Positions 32,001-39,359 of a stretch of 39,359 nt of DNA are shown here, one piece after another. Made by a program: the position numbers and the translations under genes. The notes beneath the pieces are model-generated. The model ran no database searches, was not told the DNA's origin, and was given only the letters and a program-made list of their open reading frames with translations. Origin of the DNA: Nitrospirota bacterium (GTDB lineage Bacteria > Nitrospirota > JACRHJ01); assembly GCA_021789495.1 (NCBI GenBank), contig JAJYJM010000008.1:24588-63946 (forward strand), read 5' to 3'. Within the stretch, counting starts at the first letter, position 1. Every line of letters starts with the position of its first letter.

Positions 32001-32224
32001 AAAGTCGCTTGGCCCCCGTTTCCACGGGGGTGACACTCTTATTATCGTCATGCGAGCGGAGAGTGGATAAAAAGCAAACTCCGCATCCCGTTTTCACGGG
32101 GGCGACACTCTTATTATCGTCATGCAAGCGGAGAGTGGATAAAAAGCAAACTCCGCATCCCGTTTTCACGGGGGCGACACTCTTATTATCGTCATTCCCG
32201 CGAAAGCGGGAACCCAGCGACTTT
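32001..32224. repeat. Composite intergenic repeat: 72-bp tandem units inside inverted ends
   Basis: A unit containing 'ACACTCTTATTATCGTCATG' recurs at 32033, 32105 and 32177, an exact 72-bp period, with about two and a half copies that are nearly identical. The outer ends are inverted copies of one another: AAAGTCGCTTGGCCCCCG at 32001 versus the GTCATTCCCGCGAAAGCGGG element ending CAGCGACTTT at 32224. The array fills the whole gap between the adaptor and RND genes. It resembles the mosaic palindrome arrays (BIMEs) of other bacteria and is not CRISPR, because the units are contiguous with no variable spacers. Confidence 0.85.
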
Positions 32225-33363
32225 TATTTTATCTTCATCCCCTCTCGCAAACTATCCAGGTTTCCGACCGCGACCCTCTCGCCGCCGGAGAGGCCGGCCA
32301 GGACCTCCCTTTCGCCGTCCGCCTCGGCGCCGAGCCTCACGGCCCGGAAACTTAGGGTATTTCCAGCCGCAACCACCCAGACGCCCTCCATGCCTTCCTT
32401 ATCGACGAGCGCGGCGTCCGGCACGAGGACGGCGCGCGTCTTTCCGAACGGCAGCCACGCCCGTCCGAACATGCCGGGCCTTAAGTCGTCCGTCTTCGGC
32501 AGGTCTATCTTTACCGTGAACGAGCGGGTCGATGGATCTGCCGCCGGGACAATCTCCGAGACAACGCCTTCTATCTTCCTGCCGCCCAGCGCGTCCACCG
32601 TAACCTTGACGCCCTCGCCCTTATGAATCCCCGCGATGTCGTCTTCCTTCACGCCGCACGCGAGCCTCAGCGCACTGTTATCGACGACCGTGAGAAGCGG
32701 CCTGCCGGGCGCGGCCATCTCGCCCACGTTCGCCGTCTTCGCCGTAACCGCCCCGTTAATCGGCGAGCGTATGACGGCGTATCCGAGCATTACATCCGCC
32801 TCTTTTATGGCGGCGTCGGCCTGGGCGATTTTCGCCTGCACCTGTTTCTTTTTGGCTATGGCCTGCTCCTCCCCCGCCCTTGCCATCCTGAGCTGCGTGG
32901 ACATGTCGTCGAGCTCTTTTTTCGTTACGGCCTGCTCCTTGTAGAGGTTCCTGAATCGCCCGTAGTTTATCCTCGCGTTTTGAAGCGCGGCCTTCGCCCC
33001 GGCGATCGCGGCGTTTGTCTCCTTAAGCGCCGCCCGGCCTTCGGCCCCGGCATCGACGGCCTGCTGCCTCTTGGCCGCGATGTCGGCGGCGTCGATGGTT
33101 ACGAGGACTTCTCCCTTCCTGACGGGGCTTCCCTCGCTTACGTTAATCGCCGTTATGGCGCCCATAATCTTCGCAGAGAGGGTGGCCTCTTTCTTCGCCT
33201 CCACCGTGCCCACCGTCTGGAGCGTTCTCGTTATTTCCCTCGCCGAAACGACCGCAGTCGGGACTTCCACCGGCGCGCCTTGCCGTGCGGGCGCCTTTTG
33301 CGGCCCCTTTGCGCAGCCTATGAACAAGGTAAAAATCAGTGAGTAAAGCAGGAGTCGTCTCAT
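32224..33363 (-). CDS. RND periplasmic adaptor lipoprotein (membrane fusion protein)
   Basis: Bridges the RND pump to the TolC-like channel. The 379-residue protein has a lipoprotein signal with lipobox 'LFIGC' (C17), a barrel-sandwich lipoyl half ('ATLSAKIMGAITAINVSEGS'), a long alpha-hairpin (~95-190), the second lipoyl half ('IRSPINGAVTAKTANVGEMA') and beta-barrel and membrane-proximal domains ('ADPSTRSFTVKIDLP'). ATG 33363 has GAGG upstream. The 68-bp gap from the channel gene contains a short GACGG/CCGTC dyad. The stop codon lies at the edge of the composite repeat. Confidence 0.94.
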   Translation of the reverse strand: MRRLLLYSLIFTLFIGCAKGPQKAPARQGAPVEVPTAVVSAREITRTLQTVGTVEAKKEATLSAKIMGAITAINVSEGSPVRKGEVLVTIDAADIAAKRQQAVDAGAEGRAALKETNAAIAGAKAALQNARINYGRFRNLYKEQAVTKKELDDMSTQLRMARAGEEQAIAKKKQVQAKIAQADAAIKEADVMLGYAVIRSPINGAVTAKTANVGEMAAPGRPLLTVVDNSALRLACGVKEDDIAGIHKGEGVKVTVDALGGRKIEGVVSEIVPAADPSTRSFTVKIDLPKTDDLRPGMFGRAWLPFGKTRAVLVPDAALVDKEGMEGVWVVAAGNTLSFRAVRLGAEADGEREVLAGLSGGERVAVGNLDSLREGMKIK

Positions 33364-33431
33364 TTTACAACACCTCTATTAATCTCTTATGCCAGCCGAC
33401 GGAACCGTCAAATAAGACCATATCCATGTTC

Positions 33432-34763
33432 TCAATATTTCTCTCCAATCGCCAGCCTTAGCGCGGCCCCGGAGACGTTATAGTCGTAGAGCGCAGAGGC
33501 GTAGTTCGTGCGCGCGCGGGTGAGCGCCGTGTCCGCATCTATCACGTCGAGGGACTTCGCCATCCCCGCCCCGAAGCGCTTCGTGATTATCCGCAGGCTC
33601 TCCCTGCCTTCACTCACCGCGGCGGATTCCACGTCCATGCGCTTTTTCGCCTCCAGCAGGTCGTTATAGGCCTTGCGCACCTCGAATAGCGCGCCCTCCT
33701 TCATCTGGTCGTACATGTACGACGCCGCGTTTCTATCGGCCCTCGCCTCGCGCACCTTGTTCGTCGTGAGGAAGCCGTCGAAGACGTTCCACGTAAGTCT
33801 GCCCATAATTGTGTAGGAGTCCCCGCCGTGTCCGAAGGCGTCTTCGCTGTCCCGGTCGTATTGCCCTATCAGGTTTACGTTCGGCAGGTAGTCCGTCTGC
33901 GCGAGCTTTACGCCATCGCCCATGTTCTCCACGTTGAACTTCATGCCCTTCAGGTCCGGCCTGTCCTTAAGGGCCTCGGCCTGGAGGCTTTCAAGGCTCC
34001 CGGGGAACGGGCTGTATTCGAGCCTGTCGGCAATCGCAACAGGCGTGTCCTGCGGCCTTCCGAGTATCATGTTCAGCGCGGCCTTCGCGAGTGCCTCGCG
34101 GTTCTCCGCCTTGATGAGCATCTCCTCCACGTCCGCAAGATGCACCTTCGCAAGCAGCACCTCCGAGCGAAGGAGCATCCCCTGGCCGTATAAATCCTGC
34201 GCGAGTTTAAGATGCCTTTCCGTGGACTTCTCCGCCTGCTTCGCCGTCTTTATATACTCGCCCGCCAGGGCCACTCCCCAGTAGGCCTGCACCGTTTCGT
34301 AGGCCGTCTCCATGCGCGCGCGCTCGTGTTTCATCTTCGCGGACTCAAGGGCGAGCTTCGCGCGCCTGTAGCCGAGTATCTCCTTGCCGCCGTTGAAGAG
34401 CGGCTGGATTACCTGCACCCTGAAGTTGAAGTCGTTTATGGGGCTTGGGCTGTTCAGCTTGTCGATTGCGAAGTCCGACGCCTGGAAGTTTCCCTGGTTC
34501 AGTTTCGAGCCGAAAACCGTCACAGGGTTGTCCGAGCGCACGAAGGTCTCCGAGACATCGGCCTTCGGCAGGAATGCGGATCTCGCCTCGCCTATGCCTG
34601 CCTCCGACGCCTTCAGCTTCTCTCCCTCCGACAGGAGCGGGCGGTTGTGCGCAAGCGCGGCATTTACCGCCTCATCGAGCGTCAGAGGCGCCGGGCCTCC
34701 GGCCAGAGCCGCCGCTGGAGCGAAAATAAACACGATGAACAAAAGCCGGACGACCGTTTTCAT
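33432..34763 (-). CDS. TolC-family outer-membrane efflux channel
   Basis: A 443-residue exported protein with a signal peptide (~1-21, ending 'AAALAGG') and the duplicated long-helix organisation of the OEP family: 'PLTLDEAVNAALAHNRPLLS', 'RMETAYETVQAYWGVALAGE', 'RPDLKGMKFNVENMGDGVKL' and 'LEVIDADTAL'-type repeats ('SLDVIDADTALTRART'). Trimers would form the outer-membrane duct for the RND pump. It starts 4 bp after the tetR stop, so it is co-transcribed with the regulator. Confidence 0.93.
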   Translation of the reverse strand: MKTVVRLLFIVFIFAPAAALAGGPAPLTLDEAVNAALAHNRPLLSEGEKLKASEAGIGEARSAFLPKADVSETFVRSDNPVTVFGSKLNQGNFQASDFAIDKLNSPSPINDFNFRVQVIQPLFNGGKEILGYRRAKLALESAKMKHERARMETAYETVQAYWGVALAGEYIKTAKQAEKSTERHLKLAQDLYGQGMLLRSEVLLAKVHLADVEEMLIKAENREALAKAALNMILGRPQDTPVAIADRLEYSPFPGSLESLQAEALKDRPDLKGMKFNVENMGDGVKLAQTDYLPNVNLIGQYDRDSEDAFGHGGDSYTIMGRLTWNVFDGFLTTNKVREARADRNAASYMYDQMKEGALFEVRKAYNDLLEAKKRMDVESAAVSEGRESLRIITKRFGAGMAKSLDVIDADTALTRARTNYASALYDYNVSGAALRLAIGEKY

Positions 34764-34767
34764 AACC

Positions 34768-35358
34768 TCATGCCTTCAGCATCCTGCAGAAATTAAGCCA
34801 CAACCTCTCGCCCTCCTCCGAAAGCGAAAACGAAAGGCCGCTCAAGGACCATCTCATGGCCGCGAACTGTATCATGCCGAGATACGTCCTGGCCGTCTCC
34901 TGTATGTTTATTTCCGGTTTTATGCTCCCGTCCTTCCTGCCTTCCGAAAGGACGTTCTCAATCGTGGAGAGGTAGCCTCCCATGCACATGACGAGCTTAT
35001 CCCGAAGCGCCGGGTATTTCACGTGCATCTCCTCGGAGAAGAGGAGCCTTGGGATCCCGCTCCTCTCTTCCACCTGGGAGACATGGCTGGCCATTATTTT
35101 TTTGAGTTTCTCCTTCGGGGAGATCTCCTGCCTCGCAAGCTCGAACGCCCTGCCTGTGATGACAAGGGCGATCTCGTCTATCACTGCTGAAAGTATAGCC
35201 TCTTTGTCCTGGAAATGCCTGTAAAGCGCGGGCTCGGACATCCCAAGCCTCTCGGCCAGCTTGGCGATGGTAAGCCCGCCCACCCCCAGCTCGCCGATGA
35301 CGGCTATAGCGGTGTTTATAATCTCCGCCTGCCTGATTTTCGTATTCTTCCGTTCCAT
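34768..35358 (-). CDS. TetR-family regulator of the efflux operon
   Basis: A 196-residue dimeric repressor. The N-terminal helix-turn-helix (~10-58) reads 'GGLTIAKLAERLGMSEPALY' followed by 'RHFQDKEAIL', typical of the TetR/AcrR family. The ligand-binding C-terminal domain (~65-196) is divergent, so the inducer cannot be predicted. It is the first gene of the operon that continues into the channel, adaptor, pump and crotonase. Two matching 18-bp dyads flank its promoter, which implies autoregulation. No clear Shine-Dalgarno sequence is seen at ATG 35358. A GCGTC/GACGC dyad lies directly before it (35359-35370). Confidence 0.93.
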   Translation of the reverse strand: MERKNTKIRQAEIINTAIAVIGELGVGGLTIAKLAERLGMSEPALYRHFQDKEAILSAVIDEIALVITGRAFELARQEISPKEKLKKIMASHVSQVEERSGIPRLLFSEEMHVKYPALRDKLVMCMGGYLSTIENVLSEGRKDGSIKPEINIQETARTYLGMIQFAAMRWSLSGLSFSLSEEGERLWLNFCRMLKA

Positions 35359-35372
35359 GCGTCTTGACGCTT

Positions 35373-35416
35373 TCTCCCCTCGCCCTTCGGGAGAGGGATA
35401 AGGGGTGAGGGTGCCC
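35373..35416. repeat. GC-rich dispersed repeat in the tetR leader
   Basis: TCTCCC (35373-35378) pairs with GGGAGA (35389-35394), followed by the GGGGTGAGGGTG stretch. Sequences of the type 'CCCTCACCCCTTATCCCTCTCCC' are dispersed in many bacterial genomes. Here the element lies within the predicted 5' leader of the tetR mRNA and could affect its translation. Confidence 0.4.
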
Positions 35417-35419
35417 TCT

Positions 35420-35481
35420 TGTTAGTATTTACTAACATAATATTCCGAGGATGTCAAGTATTTTGTTAGCGCTCATTAACA
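35420..35481 (-). promoter_or_regulatory. Twin TetR operators around the efflux-operon promoter
   Basis: Two 18-bp dyads share the pattern TGTTAG-N6-YTAACA: TGTTAGTATTTACTAACA (35420-35437) and TGTTAGCGCTCATTAACA (35464-35481), 44 bp apart centre to centre. Between them on the minus strand is TTGACA (35458-35453). With a 17-bp spacer its -10 (TAGTAA) falls inside the first dyad. One site therefore covers the -10 and the other lies just upstream of the -35, as expected for repression by the adjacent TetR protein. Confidence 0.75.
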
Positions 35482-35740
35482 AAAACCGGAACCCGGATTT
35501 CCGTTAGAGGCGTTCGGGAATTACGATGCTATTTACTTATAACACCGGGCCGAGCTTAAAGAGTAAACCTAATCGGTCGGGGAAGTTCATTGCCAATAGC
35601 AATTCCGGATTGATTCCGGAACCTGCCGATTGTTAAGGTAAAAACGTGTAAAAATCACGAATTTCCCACGGTCTCGAAAACGGGCCTGAAAATGGCCTCT
35701 GCGGGCGGGTTTAAGGCCAAAAAACGGGCGCGGGAAAGGC
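35482..35740. other. Non-coding gap between rluB-like gene and efflux promoter
   Basis: No credible gene is seen here. It holds small dyads: ATTGC/GCAAT (35589-35603) and a 7-bp hairpin TTCCGGA/TCCGGAA (35603-35621). The part nearest 35740, directly downstream of the pseudouridine synthase stop on the minus strand, has GC-rich patches separated by T-rich stretches that may contribute to transcription ending. No classic terminator was found. Confidence 0.4.
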
Positions 35741-36472
35741 TTAAAATTCCTCACCCGGCGCAAGGTATCTCCACTTCCCCTCAGGCAGGCTCCCAAGCCG
35801 GATTTCCCCGATTCTGACACGCTTTAGGCCAGTTACCCTGAGATTCACCTGCTCGCACATCCTGCGTATCTGCCGCTTTTTCCCCTGCTTTAAAACGAAC
35901 CGGAGCTGGTCGTTGTTAAGACGTGTAACTATCGCTTTTTTAAGGGGAATCCCATCCAGAGACAGGCCGAAATTCAGGAGATTCAAAGCGTTTTGTGCAA
36001 CATCTCCTTCCACCCGGACGATGTATTCCTTTTCAATCTCCGAGTGCTCCCCGATGAGCTTCTTCGCCACCCGCCCGTCCTGTGTAAACACGATAAGTCC
36101 TTGAGAATCAATGTCAAGTCGTCCCGCGGGCGCAAGGTTTTTCATGCTTGCGGGCGAGAATTTCATGCCGGATATATCCCCCTTTGCGCGGTTCGCGGCG
36201 GTAAGCAAAACGGAGGCGGGCTTATAACCTTTCTCCGCCTGGCCGGAGACGTAACCTACTGGTTTATTTAGGATAATTGTGGCAAGACCCATCTGCTCGG
36301 CGACGGCCCTCTGGTCGAGAGTCACCTCCGAGGACGGGTCCACCTTAAGTCCCAGTTCGCTTACGGATAAGCCGTTTACGAATACAAGTCCGCGTTCTAT
36401 AAAGGAATCCGCCTCGCGCCGGGAGCACATCCCGCGCTCGGACATGAGCTTGGAAAGCCGAATTTTTTCCAC
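35741..36472 (-). CDS. rRNA large/small-subunit pseudouridine synthase (RsuA/RluB family)
   Basis: Isomerises specific uridines in rRNA. An N-terminal S4 RNA-binding domain ('[20 protein letters not shown]') is followed by the catalytic domain with the active-site aspartate in '[17 protein letters not shown]', then '[12 protein letters not shown]' and the family's C-terminal '[17 protein letters not shown]' motif. The family split between RluB, RluE, RluF and RsuA cannot be settled here. I use GTG 36472, just before the S4 domain. The frame is open to TTG 36517, and neither start has a good ribosome site. It lies downstream of nadA on the same strand. Confidence 0.9.
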   Translation of the reverse strand: MEKIRLSKLMSERGMCSRREADSFIERGLVFVNGLSVSELGLKVDPSSEVTLDQRAVAEQMGLATIILNKPVGYVSGQAEKGYKPASVLLTAANRAKGDISGMKFSPASMKNLAPAGRLDIDSQGLIVFTQDGRVAKKLIGEHSEIEKEYIVRVEGDVAQNALNLLNFGLSLDGIPLKKAIVTRLNNDQLRFVLKQGKKRQIRRMCEQVNLRVTGLKRVRIGEIRLGSLPEGKWRYLAPGEEF

Positions 36473-36535
36473 TTGGATAAACCAAGGGCAGCTAACTGCT
36501 GCCCATTCCCCCTGCAACCTGACGTTTTCTTTACT

Positions 36536-37651
36536 TTATTTGATTTCCAGCATCCTGTCCAAAGCGCGTTTGGCGGGAATGCGTATATCTTCCGGGACCT
36601 TAACCACACAGTCCATATGCTCCAACGTGCGCAGGACGCTCTTGATGGTCGTTTTCTTCATGTTCGGGCAGAGCATGTCTTTCCTGAGCGGGTAGAACGA
36701 CTTACCCGGGCTGTCCTTCCTTAAACGGTACATAAGCCCAAGCTCGGTTCCGATGATGAATTCCTTCGCGCCCGATTCCCTGCAAAACCTAAGCATCCCG
36801 GATGTGGACGTGACAAAATCCGCCTTCTCCAGGACTTCCATCGGGCATTCCGGATGCGCGATAAGCAGGGCATTCGGGCACTCTGCGCGCGCGGCCATAA
36901 CGTCCTGAATCGTCACCCTGTCGTGGATGTTGCAGAAGCCGTCCCAGGCGATTATTTCCTTGCCGGTATTCTTCGCCGCCCAGGCGGCCAGGTTCTTGTC
37001 CGGGACACAGATTACACGCCTTGAATCCAGGGATTCGACGACCTTTACAACGTTCGCCGACGTGCAGCAGATGTCGCTCTCGGCCTTTACCGACGCCGTG
37101 GTATTGACATAACTGACAACGGGTATGCCGGGATATTTCGCCTTTATATCGCGCAGGCTGAAATCCTCCGGGTAGGTATAGCAGAACTCCTTCCCGGCAC
37201 CGGGGAAATGCGTGGAATAAAAACGCGGCCCGGAAACCGTAACCATCTCGGCCATCGGGCATCCGGCCTCGGCCTCGGTCAACAGCACGGTCTTGCCGGG
37301 CGAGAGGATGCTTGCCGATTCCGCCATGAAATGCACGCCTGCGAAGACGATGACGCTGTAATCCGTCCCGGCTGCGATGCGCGAAAGTTCAAGGGAATCG
37401 CCGGTATAATCCGCCACCTCCTGCACCTCGTCCCGCTGGTAGTTGTGCGCGAGAATGACGGCGTTTCGCTCAGCCTTGAGCTTAAATATCTTTTCGGAGA
37501 TCTCTTTGAACTCGGAAGAATCTATCAGCAAGGCCGAAAACCTTTCAAAATGGCCATTAAATTCGCTCCCTGTGGATTCGTTCGGGAAATTATACGGTCC
37601 GCCAAGAATTTCCAACTCGTGAATCCAATGTCCGCTCATTTCAATGGCCAT
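36536..37651 (-). CDS. nadA: Quinolinate synthase
   Basis: Condenses iminoaspartate with dihydroxyacetone phosphate to quinolinate in NAD biosynthesis, using a [4Fe-4S] cluster. The body shows 'AVILAHNYQRDEVQEVADYT', 'AEAGCPMAEM', 'YVNTTASVKAESDICCTSAN', 'HPECPMEV' and 'MLCPNMKKT', including the three conserved cluster cysteines. The 371-residue frame is longer than the usual ~300-350, and the first ~40 residues do not resemble NadA. TTG 37531 (AAAGG nine bases upstream) is a possible start giving 331 residues. I keep ATG 37651 because the promoter just upstream would give it a short leader. nadB and nadC are not adjacent. Confidence 0.95.
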   Translation of the reverse strand: MAIEMSGHWIHELEILGGPYNFPNESTGSEFNGHFERFSALLIDSSEFKEISEKIFKLKAERNAVILAHNYQRDEVQEVADYTGDSLELSRIAAGTDYSVIVFAGVHFMAESASILSPGKTVLLTEAEAGCPMAEMVTVSGPRFYSTHFPGAGKEFCYTYPEDFSLRDIKAKYPGIPVVSYVNTTASVKAESDICCTSANVVKVVESLDSRRVICVPDKNLAAWAAKNTGKEIIAWDGFCNIHDRVTIQDVMAARAECPNALLIAHPECPMEVLEKADFVTSTSGMLRFCRESGAKEFIIGTELGLMYRLRKDSPGKSFYPLRKDMLCPNMKKTTIKSVLRTLEHMDCVVKVPEDIRIPAKRALDRMLEIK

Positions 37652-37668
37652 TGGGAGTTTAATAATTT

Positions 37669-37697
37669 ATTATATTGAAATTGACCTTACTCGGCAA
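37669..37697 (-). promoter_or_regulatory. Promoter of nadA
   Basis: On the minus strand, TTGCCG (37697-37692), a 17-bp spacer and a perfect TATAAT (37674-37669). The -35 box lies inside the last codons of the lytic transglycosylase gene. The predicted start near 37662 is about 11 bases before ATG 37651. Confidence 0.5.
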
Positions 37698-38493
37698 GAG
37701 AAATATCTTTTGCGGAGGACGAGACGGGGGTTTCCGTGAACAAAATAGAGCCGTCTTTCATCTCGACTTTGTATATCGGCCTTGAATAGTTCGTGCCGGT
37801 GACGGGGTTTTTGGACAGCCGCATAACCTTTCTCACATAGTTTCTCGTCTCCGGGATTGCCGGGACGCACATGCCGTTCCTGATAACCCTGCCCTGGCCG
37901 CAGTTATACGCCGCGACAGAGAGCTCCACGTCTCCATTAAAGCAATTCAGCAGGTAGTGAAGGTACTTTACGCCCCCGTCTATGTTCTGGGCCGGGTCGA
38001 AAATCTTGCGGACGCCCATGTCCGCGGCGGTGGAAGGCATAAGCTGCATAAGCCCCCGCGCGCCCTTCTGGGACACGGCGGACGGATTGAAGTTCGATTC
38101 AGCCTTTATGATGGAGCGCACAAGGTTGGGATCCACGTCGTATTTCTCGCACTTGGCATTGATTATGCCCGAATAGGGCACATCGCCAGGCAATTGCGCA
38201 TTTGCCTTGCGGCAGGCTTTTTTAAGGGGCTTACCGCCTGTGGCTTTTGCGATTTTCACGCATGGTTTCTTCGGTTTGACAGCCGGGATTGTCTTCGGGA
38301 TTTTATGCCGTTCCCGGACTACCGTCTCGATTTTTCTCTCGTCGGCCCTTGGGACGTTGGTAAAGACGATCACGCCTTTGCTGTTTATGTATTTGTAGAT
38401 GTCGGCGGAGGCCTTACGGGATGAAAAAAACAGCATGACCGGCAGGATGGCAGCCGGCAGTATGAGGAACTTTTTGAAATCTAACGGCGGCAT
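37687..38493 (-). CDS. Lytic transglycosylase with N-terminal DUF4124
   Basis: Cleaves peptidoglycan glycan strands in the periplasm. A membrane/signal segment (~8-25) precedes a DUF4124-like domain (~30-60, 'ADIYKYINSKGVIVFTNVP'), a basic linker (~60-100) and an SLT domain (~105-230). The catalytic glutamate is E132 in 'IIKAESNFNPSAVS', with 'GARGLMQLMPSTA' and 'AAYNCGQGRV' as the other family motifs. The last ~30 residues return to a DUF4124-like 'IYKVEMKDGSILFTETP'. The length of 268 fits small Slt-like enzymes. It has its own promoter. The neighbouring genes give no clue to a specific assembly system. Confidence 0.93.
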   Translation of the reverse strand: MPPLDFKKFLILPAAILPVMLFFSSRKASADIYKYINSKGVIVFTNVPRADERKIETVVRERHKIPKTIPAVKPKKPCVKIAKATGGKPLKKACRKANAQLPGDVPYSGIINAKCEKYDVDPNLVRSIIKAESNFNPSAVSQKGARGLMQLMPSTAADMGVRKIFDPAQNIDGGVKYLHYLLNCFNGDVELSVAAYNCGQGRVIRNGMCVPAIPETRNYVRKVMRLSKNPVTGTNYSRPIYKVEMKDGSILFTETPVSSSAKDISLAE

Positions 38494-38541
38494 TATTCTC
38501 GTAACGCTTGGTGCGGCCTTAAGAAAACCGGCCTGGAATCT

Positions 38542-38559
38542 GCCCTTTTAAAGAAGGGC
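38542..38559 (-). other. Leader hairpin before the lytic transglycosylase gene
   Basis: GCCCTT (38542-38547) and AAGGGC (38554-38559) form a 6-bp stem with a 6-base loop, starting about two bases after the predicted transcription start near 38561. A hairpin at the 5' end may protect the mRNA. It is not a recognised riboswitch. Confidence 0.4.
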
Positions 38560-38567
38560 CCGAAATT

Positions 38568-38596
38568 TTTATATCAAAAAAATGCAGGAAAGTCAA
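38568..38596 (-). promoter_or_regulatory. Promoter of the lytic transglycosylase gene
   Basis: On the minus strand, TTGACT (38596-38591), a 17-bp spacer and TATAAA (38573-38568), one mismatch from consensus in each box. It gives a leader of about 68 bases before ATG 38493. Confidence 0.6.
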
Positions 38597-38650
38597 TAAA
38601 ACCGGGCCGCCGGAGCGGGATTATTAAAATATTTTAAGATTAAAATACCA

Positions 38651-38667
38651 ACCGGCATGGCACCGGT
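38651..38667 (-). terminator. Possible weak terminator after the ABC ATPase gene
   Basis: ACCGG (38651-38655) and CCGGT (38663-38667) form a 5-bp stem with a 7-base loop. On the minus strand it is followed by TTGGTATTTTAATC just after the TAG stop at 38671. The stem is short, so termination is uncertain. Confidence 0.3.
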
Positions 38668-38670
38668 CAG

Positions 38671-39359
38671 CTATTTAACCCCCGCCTTTGCACGCGGGTC
38701 GGGTATCGGTATCGCGGCGAGGAGGGCCTTGGTATACGGGTCCTTCGGGTTATTGTATACCTCCGCCGCCGAACCGGATTCCACGATCCTGCCCTGGTTC
38801 ATAACCGCAACCTTGTCGCAGAAATATCGGACGATGTTCAGGTCGTGCGCAATGAAGAGGAAGGAAAGCGAGAACTCCTCCTGGAGGTCCTTGAGGAGGT
38901 TCAAGACCTGCGCCTGGATGGAGACGTCGAGCGCGGAGATAGGTTCGTCCGCGACAATCAGTTCCGGCTTTACCGAGAGCGCCCGCGCGATGCCTATCCT
39001 CTGCCTCTGGCCGCCGGAGAACTCGTGCGGGTATTTCCCGACGGCCTCCGGGCCTATGCCGACTTTCTTCAGTATCTCCGCCACGCGGTCTTTGAGATCG
39101 CTTCCTTTGGCCAGGCCGTTTACGTATAGCGGCTCGCCGACAATCTCGCCCACCTTCATCCGCGGGTTAAGCGAGGCGAACGGGTCCTGGAATATTATCT
39201 GCATCCTGCGCCGGAGCTTTCTTAGGCCCTCGCGGTCAGCCTTCAAAACGTCCACGCCGTCGAAGCGCACCGTCCCTTCGGTAGGCTCGATAAGCCGAAG
39301 AACGCATCTGCCCGCCGTGGACTTCCCGGAGCCGGATTCTCCGACAAGGCCCAGTACCT
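38671..39359 (-). CDS. Oligopeptide/dipeptide ABC transporter ATPase (OppF/DppF type), 5' end outside window
   Basis: An ATPase subunit of a peptide-type importer. The frame stays open to the window edge at 39359, so the N-terminus is missing. Visible motifs are Walker A '[15 protein letters not shown]' just inside the edge, the Q-loop '[14 protein letters not shown]', the signature '[16 protein letters not shown]', Walker B '[14 protein letters not shown]', the switch 'FIAHDL' and the OppF-type C-terminal '[20 protein letters not shown]'. The internal ATG 39270 follows Walker A and cannot be the start. The companion permease and binding-protein genes would lie beyond the window. Confidence 0.94.
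   Translation of the reverse strand, partial: VLGLVGESGSGKSTAGRCVLRLIEPTEGTVRFDGVDVLKADREGLRKLRRRMQIIFQDPFASLNPRMKVGEIVGEPLYVNGLAKGSDLKDRVAEILKKVGIGPEAVGKYPHEFSGGQRQRIGIARALSVKPELIVADEPISALDVSIQAQVLNLLKDLQEEFSLSFLFIAHDLNIVRYFCDKVAVMNQGRIVESGSAAEVYNNPKDPYTKALLAAIPIPDPRAKAGVK

Noticed and set aside
32001-32224. Possible CRISPR array
   Set aside because: The units are contiguous 72-bp tandem copies without variable spacers, and no cas genes are near.
31373-32626. A 417-codon plus-strand frame spanning the repeat array and parts of the RND and adaptor genes
   Set aside because: It reads the non-coding strand of two conserved genes. The repeated peptide in its middle simply reflects the 72-bp repeat being divisible by three.

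Overview
The window is a dense chromosomal segment from a Gram-negative bacterium. It encodes an outer-membrane barrel, a TolC/RND/adaptor pump, lipoproteins, a periplasmic lytic transglycosylase and a multihaem cytochrome. An ADP-forming acyl-CoA synthetase, a decahaem conduit, a DUF507 protein, DUF3786, a two-CW protein and an F-type c subunit with a cleavable-looking leader together point to an anaerobic or respiratory lineage near Desulfobacterota (Geobacter-like) or Nitrospirota. That placement is inferred from gene content. No rRNA or tRNA gene was seen to anchor it, and no phage, IS or CRISPR locus is visible.

Layout. Bases 1-6566 (+): the end of a DUF507 gene, a membrane GAF-GAF-GGDEF diguanylate cyclase flanked by two copies of a ~105-bp palindromic element, then an acyl-CoA metabolism trio (ADP-forming acyl-CoA synthetase, P-loop/DRTGG protein, DUF3786). 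Bases 6556-24539 (-): one ~18-kb run of fifteen tightly spaced genes forming a chemosensory system. In transcription order these are a DUF4388/GAF protein, CheY, CheA, an ExeA-like ATPase, a long CheW, a decahaem cytochrome lipoprotein, an MtrB-like porin, an ABC_sub_bind periplasmic protein, a chemoreceptor with a C-terminal PhnD-like domain, CheW, a HEAT-repeat protein, CheR, CheB, a GAF protein and CheY. Bases 24664-26006 (+): atpB and atpE with their own promoter and terminator. Bases 26101-28026: small genes (a degenerate histidine phosphatase, a 31-residue membrane peptide, an alpha/beta hydrolase and a two-CW protein). Bases 28027-35481 (-): a TetR-controlled tripartite efflux operon (tetR, tolC-like, adaptor, RND pump) ending in a crotonase-like gene. 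Bases 35741-39359 (-): a pseudouridine synthase, nadA, a lytic transglycosylase and the end of an oligopeptide-type ABC ATPase.

How it fits together. The main feature is that a porin-cytochrome electron conduit and a periplasmic binding protein are embedded, with 9-22 bp gaps, inside a complete CheA/CheW/CheR/CheB/CheY operon next to their own receptor. The receptor has a periplasmic Cache-like sensor and, unusually, a solute-binding-protein-like domain on its cytoplasmic end. No flagellar, pilus, CheD, CheC/CheX or CheZ gene is present in the window. The output could be taxis toward electron acceptors or an alternative chemosensory function. The ATPase and HEAT protein are atypical partners and may be scaffold, polarity or output factors.

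The intergenic DNA carries several families of palindromic repeats. Some overlap the longest possible start codons and argue for the shorter starts given here.
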